The position numbers and the translations under genes were made by a program. From contig CAIKAS010000098.1 in assembly GCA_903825445.1 (NCBI GenBank), positions 1 through 61,183 of the forward strand: DNA of 61,183 nt, in the 5' to 3' direction. This document shows positions 36,801-45,400 of this stretch, piece after piece; positions within the stretch are counted from its first letter, which is position 1, and every line of letters begins with the position of its first letter. The notes below the pieces were generated by a model. That model worked only from the letters and a program-made list of their open reading frames with translations. It had not been told where the DNA came from and ran no database searches. The stretch is from an uncultured Acidobacteriia bacterium (GTDB lineage: Bacteria; Acidobacteriota; Terriglobia; Bryobacterales; Bryobacteraceae).

Positions 36801-39429
36801 CAATCCGAATTCACTGAATGCCAGCACGTTCCAGGTTTACCAGAGCAATAATGGCAACCTCCAGATATCCGGAACCGTGACCAATCCGACCCCCAACACG
36901 CTCGTATTCACACCCGCAGTCGCGCTGCCCCCGAGCGCGACGATCAACGTCTACGTTGGCTATAACTCCAATATCACGGACTACGCAGGCAACTATTTCA
37001 CCAGCCTGAGCGGCGGCTCCAACGCGGTCTTTACTACCGCCAGCACCGTCGATAACACACCTCCGCAGGTCATCTCCATGTCGCCAGGCAACGGCGCGAC
37101 CAATGTGGGTCCGTACGCAGGCGTCAGCCTGACGTTTAACAAATCGCTGAACGTCAACACGATCAATGCGTCCAATTTCGCCATGTACTACGGGACGACG
37201 TTTGTGAATCCCACCATCGGCTATTCCACCGACCACCGCACAGTCACCCTGAGTACCACTCTGCCGTACAACACGACGGTGGAGGTCGCTGTGAACACGG
37301 GCGTGCAGGATTACGCCGGCAATAATATGGCGAATGCCTACCAGGCTACGTTCACCACGCTTCCATCGCAGCCCACCTCAGCGCCGTCCGTGATTCAGGC
37401 GCGCCCGGGCAGCGGGGCTCCCGTCACCACTCCCATTACCTTCTTCACGAGCGCCCCGATGAATCTCTCCACGGTTCAGGCCGGAATGTATGTGGTGCAA
37501 AACGGCGTGTTGATCACTGGTACGCCTACGCTGACCGCCGATCTTCGCGGCATCACCTGGACCCCGAACTCGAGCTTCCTGCCGGGAGCGCTCGTCGAGG
37601 CTTACCTGACGTCCACTGCAACCGATACGAGCGGAAATCCGGCAACGGCATATAAACTCAGCTTCACGACTCAGGCCGCTGCCGCGGCTGGCGCGCCGAC
37701 CGAAGTTTCCGAGTACCCCGGGCGCTACAACAGCGTCTATACCACGAATACGCTGGTCGAGATTCAGTTCTCGAAGCCGTTGAACCCTGCCACCGTCACG
37801 TCCACGACTTTCAAGGTGACCACGGGCTCAGGCCCCGGCGGCACGATGATCCCGGGTGCGCTCACGCTGCTGAACAACAACACGATCGCCCGTTTCACAC
37901 CGACGTCCCCGTTCCCGCTGTCGGCATATTTTTACGTCACTCTGACTACCGGAATACAGGATGTTGCTGGCGACGCATTCGCCGGCGACGGTTACTACGA
38001 ATATGTACAGGCAAGCGCCGTCCTGGACAATACGCCTCCCACTGTGGCGGCTGTGACGCCATTTAGCACCAGCACGAGTGTCGGCGACAATGCGCCAGTG
38101 CGCCTCCTCTTCAGCAAAGTCATCGATACATCGACCATCAACTCCAGCAGCGTTACCCTGCTCAACGGTGCGACGCAGATTCCGTGGACGGCGTCATTCG
38201 GCACTATCAATACGCCGTCGCAGACCGTCGCAACGCTGACGCCGCTTGTGCCACTGCCGGATAGCTCCACAATTACTATCCAGCTCACTCCCGGTGTTAC
38301 AGACCTGACCGGAGCTTCAATCTCCGCACAGAGCCCGACCTTCACCACAATGGCGGGCGCGGATTTCTCGGCCCCCTACATCGTCGCCCAAAGCATCAAC
38401 GGCAACAACAACACGCTTGTGCCGACCAACACGACCTTCACCTACGTCTTCAATAAGCCGCTCGACCCGTCGACCGTGATCGCCAATACGACAGGAAGTA
38501 ACACGTCAGGTCTCTATATTTACGATTCCGCGAATTGCGGTTCAGCATGCTACCCGAAAATCAACGCGAACGTCTCATCCGACGGGCGCACGCTGACGAT
38601 CATTCCCCAGGCCAATCTGACGCCGAATGCGACCAACGATCATGTCTATCTTTATAACTTCACGGATCTCAACGGCAATTCGTACGGCGGGACGCAGCAG
38701 GCCTTCACTACCGCGGCCACCACGAACACTACCGGGCCGACGATCCTCGCTACTAACCCCGTGACCAATATCTCGGTGCCCGTGCCGACGAACACAGCGA
38801 TTGAAGTCGTCTTCAGCGCCCCTGTCAGCGGCACCAGTTTTGGAAACATAACTTTGACTGCCGGCGGCAGCGTGCCAATTTCGGTTGGTTTCGACAGCCA
38901 GTACTACACGGACGATACGGTCATCCGAATCTATCCGCAGTCGCTGCTGCTGCCGAATACAACCTATACGGTCAACGTCACCGGCGTGACCGACGTGGCA
39001 GGTAACGCGGCGGCGACAACCACCTTTGCCTTCACGACAGGGCCAAACTATATAGACGCAAGCCTCGTCTTCCAGTCGGCGACTGTCACGACCGGCAGCG
39101 GCACGGTGGCACTGCCTCAAAACACAACCGTGCCGAACGTGCTCGACAGCCCGACCATCACGATCACCTTCGACCACGCTGCCGAATATGCCGGCCTGCT
39201 GCAAAAGTATGGTGGTATTTCGCTGCGTAATACGAGCAATACTCTGGTTGCCGGCGTGACACTGAATATCGCGCTCTCGTCCGACCAGAAGACGGTCACC
39301 ATCACCACGTCCGGACTCGCTGCGGCCACAACTTATCACTTATGGATCAGCACCGGAGTCTCCGTGCCGCTGGATATCGCCGGTACCACGTATTCGTCCA
39401 GTGTTGAATTGCCGTTTACAACACAGTAG
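24841..39429 (+). CDS. Giant exported Ig-like repeat protein (4862 residues)
   Basis: The ATG at 24841 opens a signal peptide (SGLLGLLLLASALAASAQ). Residues about 25-2490 consist of some 25 diverged IPT/TIG-like beta-sandwich units of about 98 residues. A typical unit runs SPSSGxQGxxxxVxITGxxTHF, GxGITVNSVTVNS, then TVTTxGE. Residues about 2494-4862 consist of about 21 SbsA-like (Big_5) units of about 110 residues, each with SPxNGATGVPxN, FSKPLNPATV, TYTVxVTGVxDxAGN and FTT. There is no membrane anchor, sortase motif or catalytic domain. Big_5 domains are common in surface-layer and adhesin proteins, so it is probably an extended surface fibre or matrix protein. Nine Big_5 units are duplicated as a block (see the repeat entries). 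The next gene starts 26 bases after its stop. Confidence 0.88.
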   Translation: MFFRDRAVRSGLLGLLLLASALAASAQVTLNPVASPADAPPLLNTVSVAGTGFPSGTIGPNAVSVTITPSAGNGSPVSTTSTNVTPTATGATVQFKIPTSLTAAQAFTSCVSISGATVANVAFSSNNCSALTIDPPASILSAVPGAATRGSAVTIQIVGSYTDFTTATPVVTLTGPGGTPVLSAVPGSVSVTDATHLSAQFNIPAGATSGAYLVQTTVGLETASLANGFLVSVNPGLTISSLIPNNAAAGSCTTLAVVGNGTSWQNTVTVATFGDGVSINGAGTSLINVVDATHANIPVCIDARANLGSRGLTIATGGEYEMAAGAFTITSNGSTLQSVAPTTGPQGTNATLTLTGVGTHWEQGATNVSIPGIDIGNIVVGSPTSLTVNISIPAAAAVSTYSVTVTTNGEIVMLQNAFAVTLATPYLANVSPSSGTPGQTLNITFTGVLTSFLTGSFTLNLGSDITVNGPINPVSNTSATANITISSTAFAGGRTGFITTNGTIYDFSFTVNGANAFITSVTPSSGLQGASVALIVTGSGTHWAPGLTFASLGSNIVVNRVSVNSATNAEVDITIPSSAPIGTYGLTMSTNGEIETDSSAFTVLPYTPSLTIAPSSGMIGTTVNVNLTGNFTHFANSSAASPTVANIDGEGVTILNFNVSSPHSATAQFVIASTAPTAPAVPCTNAYGGNRVVTLTTELGVSAEIVSAGFCVTSTPAALISINPYQSLEPANNLQIAIAGQYTHFQQGVTTVGFGPEIVVVPGSVNVIDTTHLTAVIDIPATTPIGWLPVFVNTGAEQLTIGFAVIPPASASLTSVSPSSGIQGQSLTVNITGNLTNFNQATTQAILGSGITVNSLTVNSTASATAQISISPTTYAGGRTVSMISGVNESEVVSGPLFSVTQGVATIQLVGCGGNSDSNGSVAITNLEASPCKISNNGIPQGAITSFAVQGNGTHWVQGETTLDFGSGITVATLVVKSPTQAVCQITVSYSAALGFRQITATTNGEVAPSFNDAVNVVASSGLNLNITPLSAAQGTTFTMQVNGTATHFGDANGTTVSFGNNNGVNITNVNVISETQMNLTVQVLGTAYVGPYSLTVTTTGLPVPPNVQSTEQLILPNVFSVYTGAGIITKVTPTTGAQGTTAALQVTGQNTSFQTGVTTAYLSTGGCNPPNSAGVNVSNVTASSNTSATVSIAISPTAPTGFQTLCMYTLGESVSYGNAFTVTPGTPTLNSVTTPSNGSTGQQGQIISAVTLTGQYTHWTQGTTTVTFGQGITLTAPLVVTSSTTATASIAIDPLAYTGSRLVTVTTGSEIVKGTFFTVITGPAILSTISPSSANQGQHILMTITGEFTHWSQTLTQFSITGGGYDITVNGVVINSPTQAVADLTLSGTANLGTRTVFMSTEGEYTALNAGFLVTGGIPSIISVSPNSGTVGDVGDNIIITGAFTNWTSATAVVFDDPNIVVTNPTTLNNSSTSETAVIMIGSATKVGVHTVTVETGGQWLTGQFYVLSKAVPPTPYISYMSPGVALVGQTLQVNIAGAYTKWNPSTTTANFGAGIIVNTFQVLGLGSATANITIVGSPGVPVGELGPGSASPGYRTVTLTTGAEADSANFYVTVGTPVISLVDPSSAIQGDTRDIDLVGQYTTWGSSTVFTFCQGIVLNSKTVFGPNAARVNVTVPILQQTGGCGVTATTGAEVAYNTSYFSITPSTATILTANPNTAIQGSQNFGPVNVVGLATHWTSSTNFSFGGGGVSIASANVIDNTHAQLTLDLAPLASPGYYSLTATTGGEIARLNNAFVVQPGTPILLSSTPGSFQQQGQFTIGILGQYTAFTTGWPAAGTTTVSISGLGATITNVNVTGAQSITVTGTVSATAYTGCSNLNVTTGAQVLTLYGAFCITPGPAAITLLSPNNGLTSTTNNIGITGTNTNWVQGTTIGTFGPGISLNTLTINTPTSATANITIAANATPEANTVTLTTAGEVASDPQSFTILQATPIIDIVSPSTLSQGTSNTNITVDTSFTNFVNGNTTANFGTGITVNSVTVPALGGGTACCSATVNISVSPIAATGTRTPQMITNLGGGAQEIAIKSNAFTVTAGTASISSISPTTPASVHQNDSGDILTVTGSGTHFTFATLTNASVVFCGGVTTAAVQVVDDTHLKATVNIATYATVGACGVTVTTGGEVASGGSFNILGGLPVITQVSPNAAQQGQTVTISITGLYTNFTSGALAFTIPGATLNGTLTINSNTSASGSFTFSNTATLGVESIQVSDTTDSSLNDNNAFTVNVGSAVLQSVLPNSQGQGVTQTVTLTGAFTHFSSSSVVTLSGTGVTAGTVVSATATATSIQVPITVPAATPAGTRNITVQTPLGGGGTETVSLNGAYTIQPGVPNITAISPNIGVPSSNVTVTITGIFTNWVQGTTTLSFGAGSGISVNGAAAGTPGFPTVNSATQLTASLTIASGATLTSDNVVVTTTPQILTATGGFTVQSSTTTPPVVTYISPTNGAGSVPINTNVTVQFSEPLNPATIPTNGANAFITNTTTQGGCWSVSGVPATVGLDVSGRILTITPASPLAVGQQYDLQLNSYNIPGGTPSIADQSGNLLGHGCYAFTTGFTASSVGPAFVSANVPAGATGVPTNTQNITLGFTQPIDPATQAAGLSITSGAAVPVPGTWSYNTSFTQAIFTPASAWAATTTYTVTYGAQLQNLSGQALTNPNNFTFLTSTGTDTISGNYVTWTPPQGSAGVPPTGTNPTIRFVYNKPINPLTVTPSNFYVYNTVNGVTVLGSTVSYSADFKTFTLTVAAPLLPGTEYRWLLQSAYDWVGNGVQGGSVYFTTGTGVDTTAPTVSTVSPSASFTGSPVNTEVEVQFSKWMDPTTLTASALTLTPTSPAGPAVSGTFSFSPGFTCTSQPSSSGCNFTLLAFKPSSNLSPSTTYTVNIPDGILADLDGNFDPFTSTFTTGSSSTPVTSNGNITSITPSNSATNVALNSNIVLQLNTPVDPLTLNQTTVLAYDSTVSNVYLPGTITVSPNLLTITYTPTLPYEPGHRICMNGSYNASFYDLAGNPFNGSSICFTAGTGTDTTAPTVTSVTPQNSATGIGPNNPVMVTFSKSINPGTLGNNVAIYNGSSLYTSGYSISNDGTTLTFSSGNLPYSTTFTVAINPNIADLEGNHLATEFTSTFTTAPQPSTSQPTVTTMRPGSGATGINAATPVTFFMSKAMNPASVTSSTLIVSQNGTAITGTITVAAGNQDVEFTPTGGTFTGGALIQVFFTSGATDASGNALVNYQSAFTIAPSLTGVAPTVLAYHPGEYGNASDTTAAIEMLFSKPLNPATVTSSTFYVSSTSNGNSAVAGTTTLLDNGRLLRFKPSSPLNPNTNYYIFATTAIQDTTGLSFAGNNSTYLYDIYSGTGSNSAAPSVTATAPTNGATGIGTNAVISVNFSENVDQNTLDPSNVTLTGPSGNIPLSLSYNSSTYIMTITPQAPLPPSASITLTLNGISDYEGDALNPTPYTLSFTTQASPDYNGPTFVTSNIATTINNSATNNVPVTTSVSITFNKPLDFRSVIYGNSFNLWDTTLGNTLVPASLTANGSSGVLITPTSQLSVDHSYRVYITGLVDLNGNSGGGFSLYFNTVLVAAPGGPVVTLMTPVNGTNPPINFSPMVQFDRPVSPLSLAGVTLTQGGNPVPVTAQLSSGGTILTLVPNSILSASTPYVFTVTGLQDTAGNTQSGSVSRSFTTGASFELTNPTITLVSPLYNSTTGTNPQIEFAFNEQVNPITSGSYNFYNVQNGGFVNGSALVWAADYKSVRFTYPGTLSPGTRYYFYLNSVCNLAGNCTGSSGEYFYTSTSTDTTPETVSSVNPPNGATGVPLNPAISVVLAKPAAPGLITNSSVTLSPAPVSGTDTVSVSSDGYTLTLTLGGNLQASTTYTINVAGGAFTDLDGNGVSAFSSSFTTGTSVEASNFHGTIAMTNPAPGAAGIAITSAITATFSQPLNPNSLNASTFQVYQSNNGNLQISGTVTNPTPNTLVFTPAVALPPSATINVYVGYNSNITDYAGNYFTSLSGGSNAVFTTASTVDNTPPQVISMSPGNGATNVGPYAGVSLTFNKSLNVNTINASNFAMYYGTTFVNPTIGYSTDHRTVTLSTTLPYNTTVEVAVNTGVQDYAGNNMANAYQATFTTLPSQPTSAPSVIQARPGSGAPVTTPITFFTSAPMNLSTVQAGMYVVQNGVLITGTPTLTADLRGITWTPNSSFLPGALVEAYLTSTATDTSGNPATAYKLSFTTQAAAAAGAPTEVSEYPGRYNSVYTTNTLVEIQFSKPLNPATVTSTTFKVTTGSGPGGTMIPGALTLLNNNTIARFTPTSPFPLSAYFYVTLTTGIQDVAGDAFAGDGYYEYVQASAVLDNTPPTVAAVTPFSTSTSVGDNAPVRLLFSKVIDTSTINSSSVTLLNGATQIPWTASFGTINTPSQTVATLTPLVPLPDSSTITIQLTPGVTDLTGASISAQSPTFTTMAGADFSAPYIVAQSINGNNNTLVPTNTTFTYVFNKPLDPSTVIANTTGSNTSGLYIYDSANCGSACYPKINANVSSDGRTLTIIPQANLTPNATNDHVYLYNFTDLNGNSYGGTQQAFTTAATTNTTGPTILATNPVTNISVPVPTNTAIEVVFSAPVSGTSFGNITLTAGGSVPISVGFDSQYYTDDTVIRIYPQSLLLPNTTYTVNVTGVTDVAGNAAATTTFAFTTGPNYIDASLVFQSATVTTGSGTVALPQNTTVPNVLDSPTITITFDHAAEYAGLLQKYGGISLRNTSNTLVAGVTLNIALSSDQKTVTITTSGLAAATTYHLWISTGVSVPLDIAGTTYSSSVELPFTTQ
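33020..36051 (+). repeat. Higher-order repeat block 1: nine Big_5 units
   Basis: Units 3 to 11 of the Big_5 region. Distinctive units recur in the same order in block 2. The unit containing RPGSGATGI and VTFFMSKAMNP is followed by the unit with YHPGEYGN, then by the one with NFSENVD, then by the one with TFNKPLDFRSV. The block is about 3.03 kb. Confidence 0.65.
36052..39042 (+). repeat. Higher-order repeat block 2: nine Big_5 units
   Basis: Units 12 to 20, aligned one to one with block 1. RPGSGAP and ITFFTSAPMN is followed by YPGRYNS, then by LLFSKVIDT, then by YVFNKPLDPSTV. The block is about 2.99 kb, within about 1.5% of block 1 in length, which fits one ancient tandem duplication of nine domains rather than independent unit gains. 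Confidence 0.65.
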
Positions 39430-39454
39430 CCGCCGGAACACCCAGGGGAACGAT

Positions 39455-42400
39455 ATGAAAAGGTTAGCCACAGTTACTGCGGTGTTGTTTATGGGTATTC
39501 TCGGCGGTGTGTGCCAGTTAGCGGCGCAAACTGCTGATATAGGCCAGCTCACGCTCACGGGCCCGCACTTCGGCTATCAGACCGTCAGTCTGTACAACTA
39601 TACCGGCGCAACCAACGGATGCGAGCAGCTGGCCGCTGCGTACAACGTCTGCAACGCCGTGAACATTGCATCCTGGCAACTCACGATCACGTTTACCTCG
39701 AACGCAAGCGGTCTGCCGACTTCGCCTCTGGTTTTTTCAAGTAATGGTGCGAGCGACAGCATCGCGCCCACGAATTCAAATTTCACTGCATACACAGGCG
39801 AGGCCACCAATCCGTGGTCACTCTCCTTCGACCTCAGCAATGCAGGCTGCTCGCCTTCCTGTGACGCTCAGATTAGTTCCATTACGTTTTCCGGTACGCT
39901 CGACACTGGCTCCCTCGAGTTATACAACGGCTCAGCTTCTGGTCCCTATTCCCTTGACGCTCTCAATTCTCAAACCTTCACGGTTACCTGGAATATTCCT
40001 GCGACCGACTACACCGCGAATCCCGATACGATTTACGACGCTACCGACCTCGTCATTTCCAACCAGACGCCGCTGACCTCACAGACGATCACGTTCGGAG
40101 CCCTGGCCGATCAGGTTTTGGGGACCACGCCGCCCGCGCTCAGTGCGAGTGCGACGTCCAGCCTGCCAGTAACTTTCGTCTCGAATAGCAGCCCGATCTG
40201 CACCGTTTCCGGCACTGCCATAACCCTGGTTTCGGCGGGCGTTTGTTCCATCACCGCCAATCAGACCGGCAATGCGACCTATTCGGCCGCGACGCCCGTA
40301 ACTCAAACGTTCAACGTCACGCTCGAACCGCAGACCATCACGTTCGGACCGCTCACCACGCAAACACTCGGTACGCCGCCGCCCGCCCTGAGCGCTACTG
40401 CCAGTTCAAATCTGACGGTTTCTTTTGGCTCCAATAGTCCTTCGGTCTGCACGGTCTCCACCACGACCATTACTCTTGTTGGCGCCGGTACCTGTTCCAT
40501 CACAGCCACTCAGCTCGGCAATTCCACCTTCGCAGCCGCAGCCGCCGTGACTCAGACGTTCACGGTGAATCTGACTCCACAAACTATTTCCTTCGGAACC
40601 ATTCCCACTCAGACTCTCGGCACAACTCCGCCGGTTCTGGGCGCCACAGCGACTTCAGGCCTCACGGTCTCATATATCTCTAACAGCACTTCCATCTGCA
40701 CGGTCTCCGGCACCGCTATTACGCTCGCTTCCTCCGGCACGTGTTCCATTACCGCCAGCCAGCCGGGCGATAGCATCACATGGGCGGCCGCGAGTTCCGT
40801 TACCCAGACTTTCAACGTCCTCGGTACCCAAACCATCAGCTTCGGCACGCTGCCAACGCAAACAATTGGCGCAACTGTTCCGGCTCTGAGTGCTACCGCA
40901 ACTTCCGGATTGACCGTGACCTACGTTTCGAAGAACACCTCGGTCTGTACCGTCTCCGTCGCCACCATAACGCTGCTCACTACGGGTACCTGCTCCATTA
41001 CCGCCAGCCAATCCGGCAATGGAAGTTTCGCCGCCGCACCGTCGGTGACCCAGACCTTCCTCGTCTCAGCCCTGACGTCGCAGAGCATTTCCTTCGGAGC
41101 ACTGAGCGCCTTAACTCTCGGTTCCAGCGTTCCGCCGCTGAATGCCACCGCGACTTCCACATTGGCCGTGACCTACGTTTCGAACAACACCGCAGTCTGT
41201 ACCGTCTCCGGAGTCAATATCACTCTGCAGACTGTAGGTACCTGCTCAATCACAGCCAGCCAGTCCGGCAATTCCACCTATGCTGCGGCTACTCCGGTTA
41301 CTCAGACTTTCGCGGTCCTGAACACGCAGACAATCACTTTTGGTCCCCTGACCACCCAGACCCTCGGCACAACACCCCCGGCTCTGAGTGCAACGGCAAC
41401 TTCTGGACTCGCAGTCGCGTTCTCCTCGAACAGCGCCTCCATATGCACCGTTTCCGGCACTGCGATCACGCTTGTTACGGGCGGCACGTGTTCCATCACA
41501 GCCAGCCAACCGGGCAACGGAACCACCTACGCCGCGGCGACATCCATTACCCAAACATTCACCGTCTTACTCAGTCAGAGCATCAATTTCGGCACGCTCA
41601 GCACGCAAAACACCGGCTCCACCGTGCCGCCGCTCAACGCAACGGCCACTTCCGGACTTGTAGTCAGCTACATTTCGAATAATACTTCCGTCTGCACAGT
41701 CTCCGGCGTGAATATAACGCTCGTGACCACGGGAACCTGTTCGATCACTGCGAGCCAGGCCGGCAACGGCACGTATGCTGCGGCTCCTTCGGTGACCCAG
41801 ACATTCCTGGTTTCCACGTTGACGCCGCAAACTATAACGTTCGGAACACTCCCGCCCCAAACACCAGGGGCAACCGTGCCGCCGCTCAGCGCGACCGCCA
41901 CGTCGGCCTTGACAGTGACATTTGCGTCTAACAATACGTCTGTTTGTACAGTGAACGGAGTCACTGTGACTCTGATCGGTACCGGCGTTTGTTCAATCAC
42001 GGCCACACAGGGCGGCAACGGGACCTATGCTCCTGCAACCCCCGTGACTCAGACTTTCACCGTTCTGAACGCCCAAACCATCAGTTTCCCGGCACTCACC
42101 ACGCAGGCGTTTGGCACTACGCCGCCCGCACTCAGCGCCACCGCCACCTCCGGGCTGCCCGTGACTTTCGTATCCAACAACACTGCGGTTTGCACAGTTT
42201 CCGGCACCGCCATCACTTTGGTTGGAGTGGGTACCTGTTCCATCACGGCCATCCAGTCCGGCAACTCCACTGCGTACTCCGCCGCGACTCCGGTCACCCA
42301 GACATTTACAGTCAGCGCAGCTTCGCAAACCATCACATTCGGGCCTCTCACCACACAGGCTGTTGGCGTCCAACCGCCCGCGCTTAGTGCTGGTGCGACC

Positions 42401-45400
42401 TCCGGCCTTGCCGTCACCTTCACCTCTAACAGCACCTCGGTCTGTACAGTTTCCGGCACCGCGATTACGCTGCTCACCGGCGGTACCTGCTCCATCACCG
42501 CCAGCCAGCCGGGCAACGGCACAACCTATGCTGCCGCGACTCCGGTCACCCAAACATTTACTGTCCTCGCGGCGCAAACAATCACCTTTGGACCGCTCTC
42601 CACTCAAACCCTGGGTAACACGCCGCCGGCTCTCGGTGCGACCGCGAGTTCCGGTCTTGCAGTTACTTATGTATCCAACAGCCAGTCGATTTGCACCGTT
42701 TCCGGGACGGCGATTTCACTTGCCGCTGTCGGCACCTGCTCCATCACCGCCAGCCAGGCTGGTAACGGCACATACGCAGCCGCGACACCGGTCACGCAAA
42801 CGTTCCTTGTCAGCACCCTGACATCGCAATCAATAACCTTCGGTACGCTCACTGCTCAAGCCTTTGGTGCCACGCCGCCCGCGCTCGGCGCTACTGCAAC
42901 ATCCGGTCTGGCGGTCAGCTATCTTTCTAACAGCCCCTCCATCTGCACTCTATCCGGCACTGCAATAACCCTGGTCAACGTAGGAACCTGCTCTATCACC
43001 GCCAGCCAAACCGGCAACTCAACCTTTGCTCCCGCCACCCCGATTACCCAGACCTTTGCGGTGAATCAGGGATTGCAAACGATTAACTTCGGCACGATCA
43101 GTGCTGTCACGTTGCCCGCCTCGGCATTTACGCTTACGGCAACAGCCACATCGGGGTTGGCCGTGAGCTACGCGTCCACGACCACGAGCATCTGCACTGT
43201 CAGCGGATCCAGCCTTACGCCAGTCGCCGCCGGTACCTGTTCGATCACCGCTTCCCAGCCCGGCAGCACGAATTGGGCCGCCGCATCGCCTGTAGTTCAG
43301 TCCTTCACCATAAATCCGGCCTCCAGCGGAGGCGGGGGTGGTGGCGGAGGTGGAGTTGGCGGCGGAAATCCGTTGTCAGTTGCCCCTGCCAGCGTGACGA
43401 TCAACGCGGCAGTCGGCGGAGCCACGGCGTCACAGACCGTGACCCTCAGCTACGTGACTGAAACCCAGGGCGCGCCCACGTACTCCAGTAATTTCAATAC
43501 CAACCAGGGTCAGGGCTGGCTCTCGGTGTCCCCTGCTTCCGGAACAATGACGCAGGCGTCGTTCGCCAACTTCCTATATACGTACACGGCCACGGTGACC
43601 ATCAGCGCCAACCCTGCCGGCATTGCTGCTGGCAGCGCTGACACCGGCACCGTGAACTTTGCGTCTGGCAACGGTGTCGTATCCGTTCCCGTTACCCTCA
43701 ATGTCTCGGCGCAGGCCACAAAGTACGTTGTCGCGCCCCAGGCCCTCACCTTTACGTATCAACAGGGCAGCTCGACTCTGCCGCAGGTCCAGGGTATTTC
43801 GGTCTTCAGCTCACCCGCCGGCGGTAGTTTCACCGCCTCTGCATCCAGCACCGGCAACTGGCTTTCCGTTCCGGCGTCTGCCGCTGCGTCTGCCGCCACG
43901 CCAGGCACAGTCGCTGTCTCCGTCAATGTTGCCGGCCTCGCTCCAGCCACATATACGGGAAGTATCACTGTCTCCACCGGAACCTCGGGTACCATTGCCG
44001 TGCCGGTCACTCTGACCGTTACGCCTGCCGCTGCCCCGGTTATGGTCGTCACGCCCTCCACGTTCAGCGTGACAGTTCCCCAGGGTAATGGAGGCTCTTC
44101 CGGCCAAAACGTGATTGTCTCGAATGCCGGTGGTGGTACCCTGCAGTTTTCGGTTCAGGCGACCAGTGCTGCGGGATGGCTCACTCTCGCTGGCCCCACC
44201 ACAGGCTCCGCGACACCGGGTTCGCCGTCGCTGATCCCGTTTACGATTAGTCCGTCCAGTCTGAGCCCCGGCACTTACAACGGCAACATCACCGTCAGTC
44301 AGTCGAACTCATCGGTACAGTCCTCAGTGGCTGTAGTGCTGGTCGTGACGAAGCCAGCCGCACCTTCCATAGACATTTCAAAGGACGGCCTGACATTTAC
44401 CGCGGTCGCTGGCGGCAGTTCGCCTCCCGCACAGACCTTCATCATCGTTAACGACGGCGCCGGACCGCTGAACTGGACGGCGCAAACCAGCACCACGTCT
44501 GGTGGAAACTGGCTCTCGGCTACCGCGTCCTCAGGCACTATCGCGGTCGACAAGATCGGACCGCCCGTCTCGGTTTCCGTCAATACCTCGGGGCTGGCTG
44601 CCGGGCAGTATTATGGCTCGGTGAACGTGGCCGATCCAAATGCCACCGACACCCCGCAGACTGTTTCAGTAGCGCTCACGGTCCTCGCGGCCGCAACCGG
44701 AACTGCCGTTACGCCTTCCACCAACGGCGTCATCCTCTATGGTTTCGCCACTGCCACGGCACCCGTTACACAAACGCTGACTCTCTACAATCAGTCGGCT
44801 GCGTCGGTCGCCTACTCCGCCAGCACGTTTACTGCGAATGGTGCATCCTGGCTTTCGGCGAGTCCCGCCACTGGCTCGGCGGCGCCCGGCGCCAGCTCAT
44901 TCCAGATCCTTGCTAACCTGAGTGGCCTTTCAGGCCTGCAGACCGGCACCGTCACGCTGTCCTTCGCCGATGGCGGCGTCGCTACTATCCAGGTGATCGC
45001 GTTCGCGATCGGCGGTGGTAGTGCTGTGGGCGGTGCTCCATTGCCCGCCGACTTGTCGCGGCCTCGTCCGGCAACGCTGCGGCCTCTCGCGACCTCCGCC
45101 TGCCCCGGTGGCAAGCCCAGCTTCCTGGTGCCGCTCTTTGCTCAACCCGCGAGCCAGTCCACTCAGCATGCTGCTGTCGCCACCACCATCCAGCTGCAGG
45201 TTATTGACGATTGCGGCAACGCAGTAACCGCTGCGTCCGGTGGTTCTGTTCAGGTTGCGTTCAGCAGCGGCGACCCATCTCTCAATCTGAACGATACGGG
45301 TTCCGGGTTCTGGGAAGCGACGTGGACCCCTGTCAACGCTGCCGCAGCCGTCGTGCTGCAGCCCGTCGTCTCGGAGAACAGCCTCGCGGTGAACCCGTCC

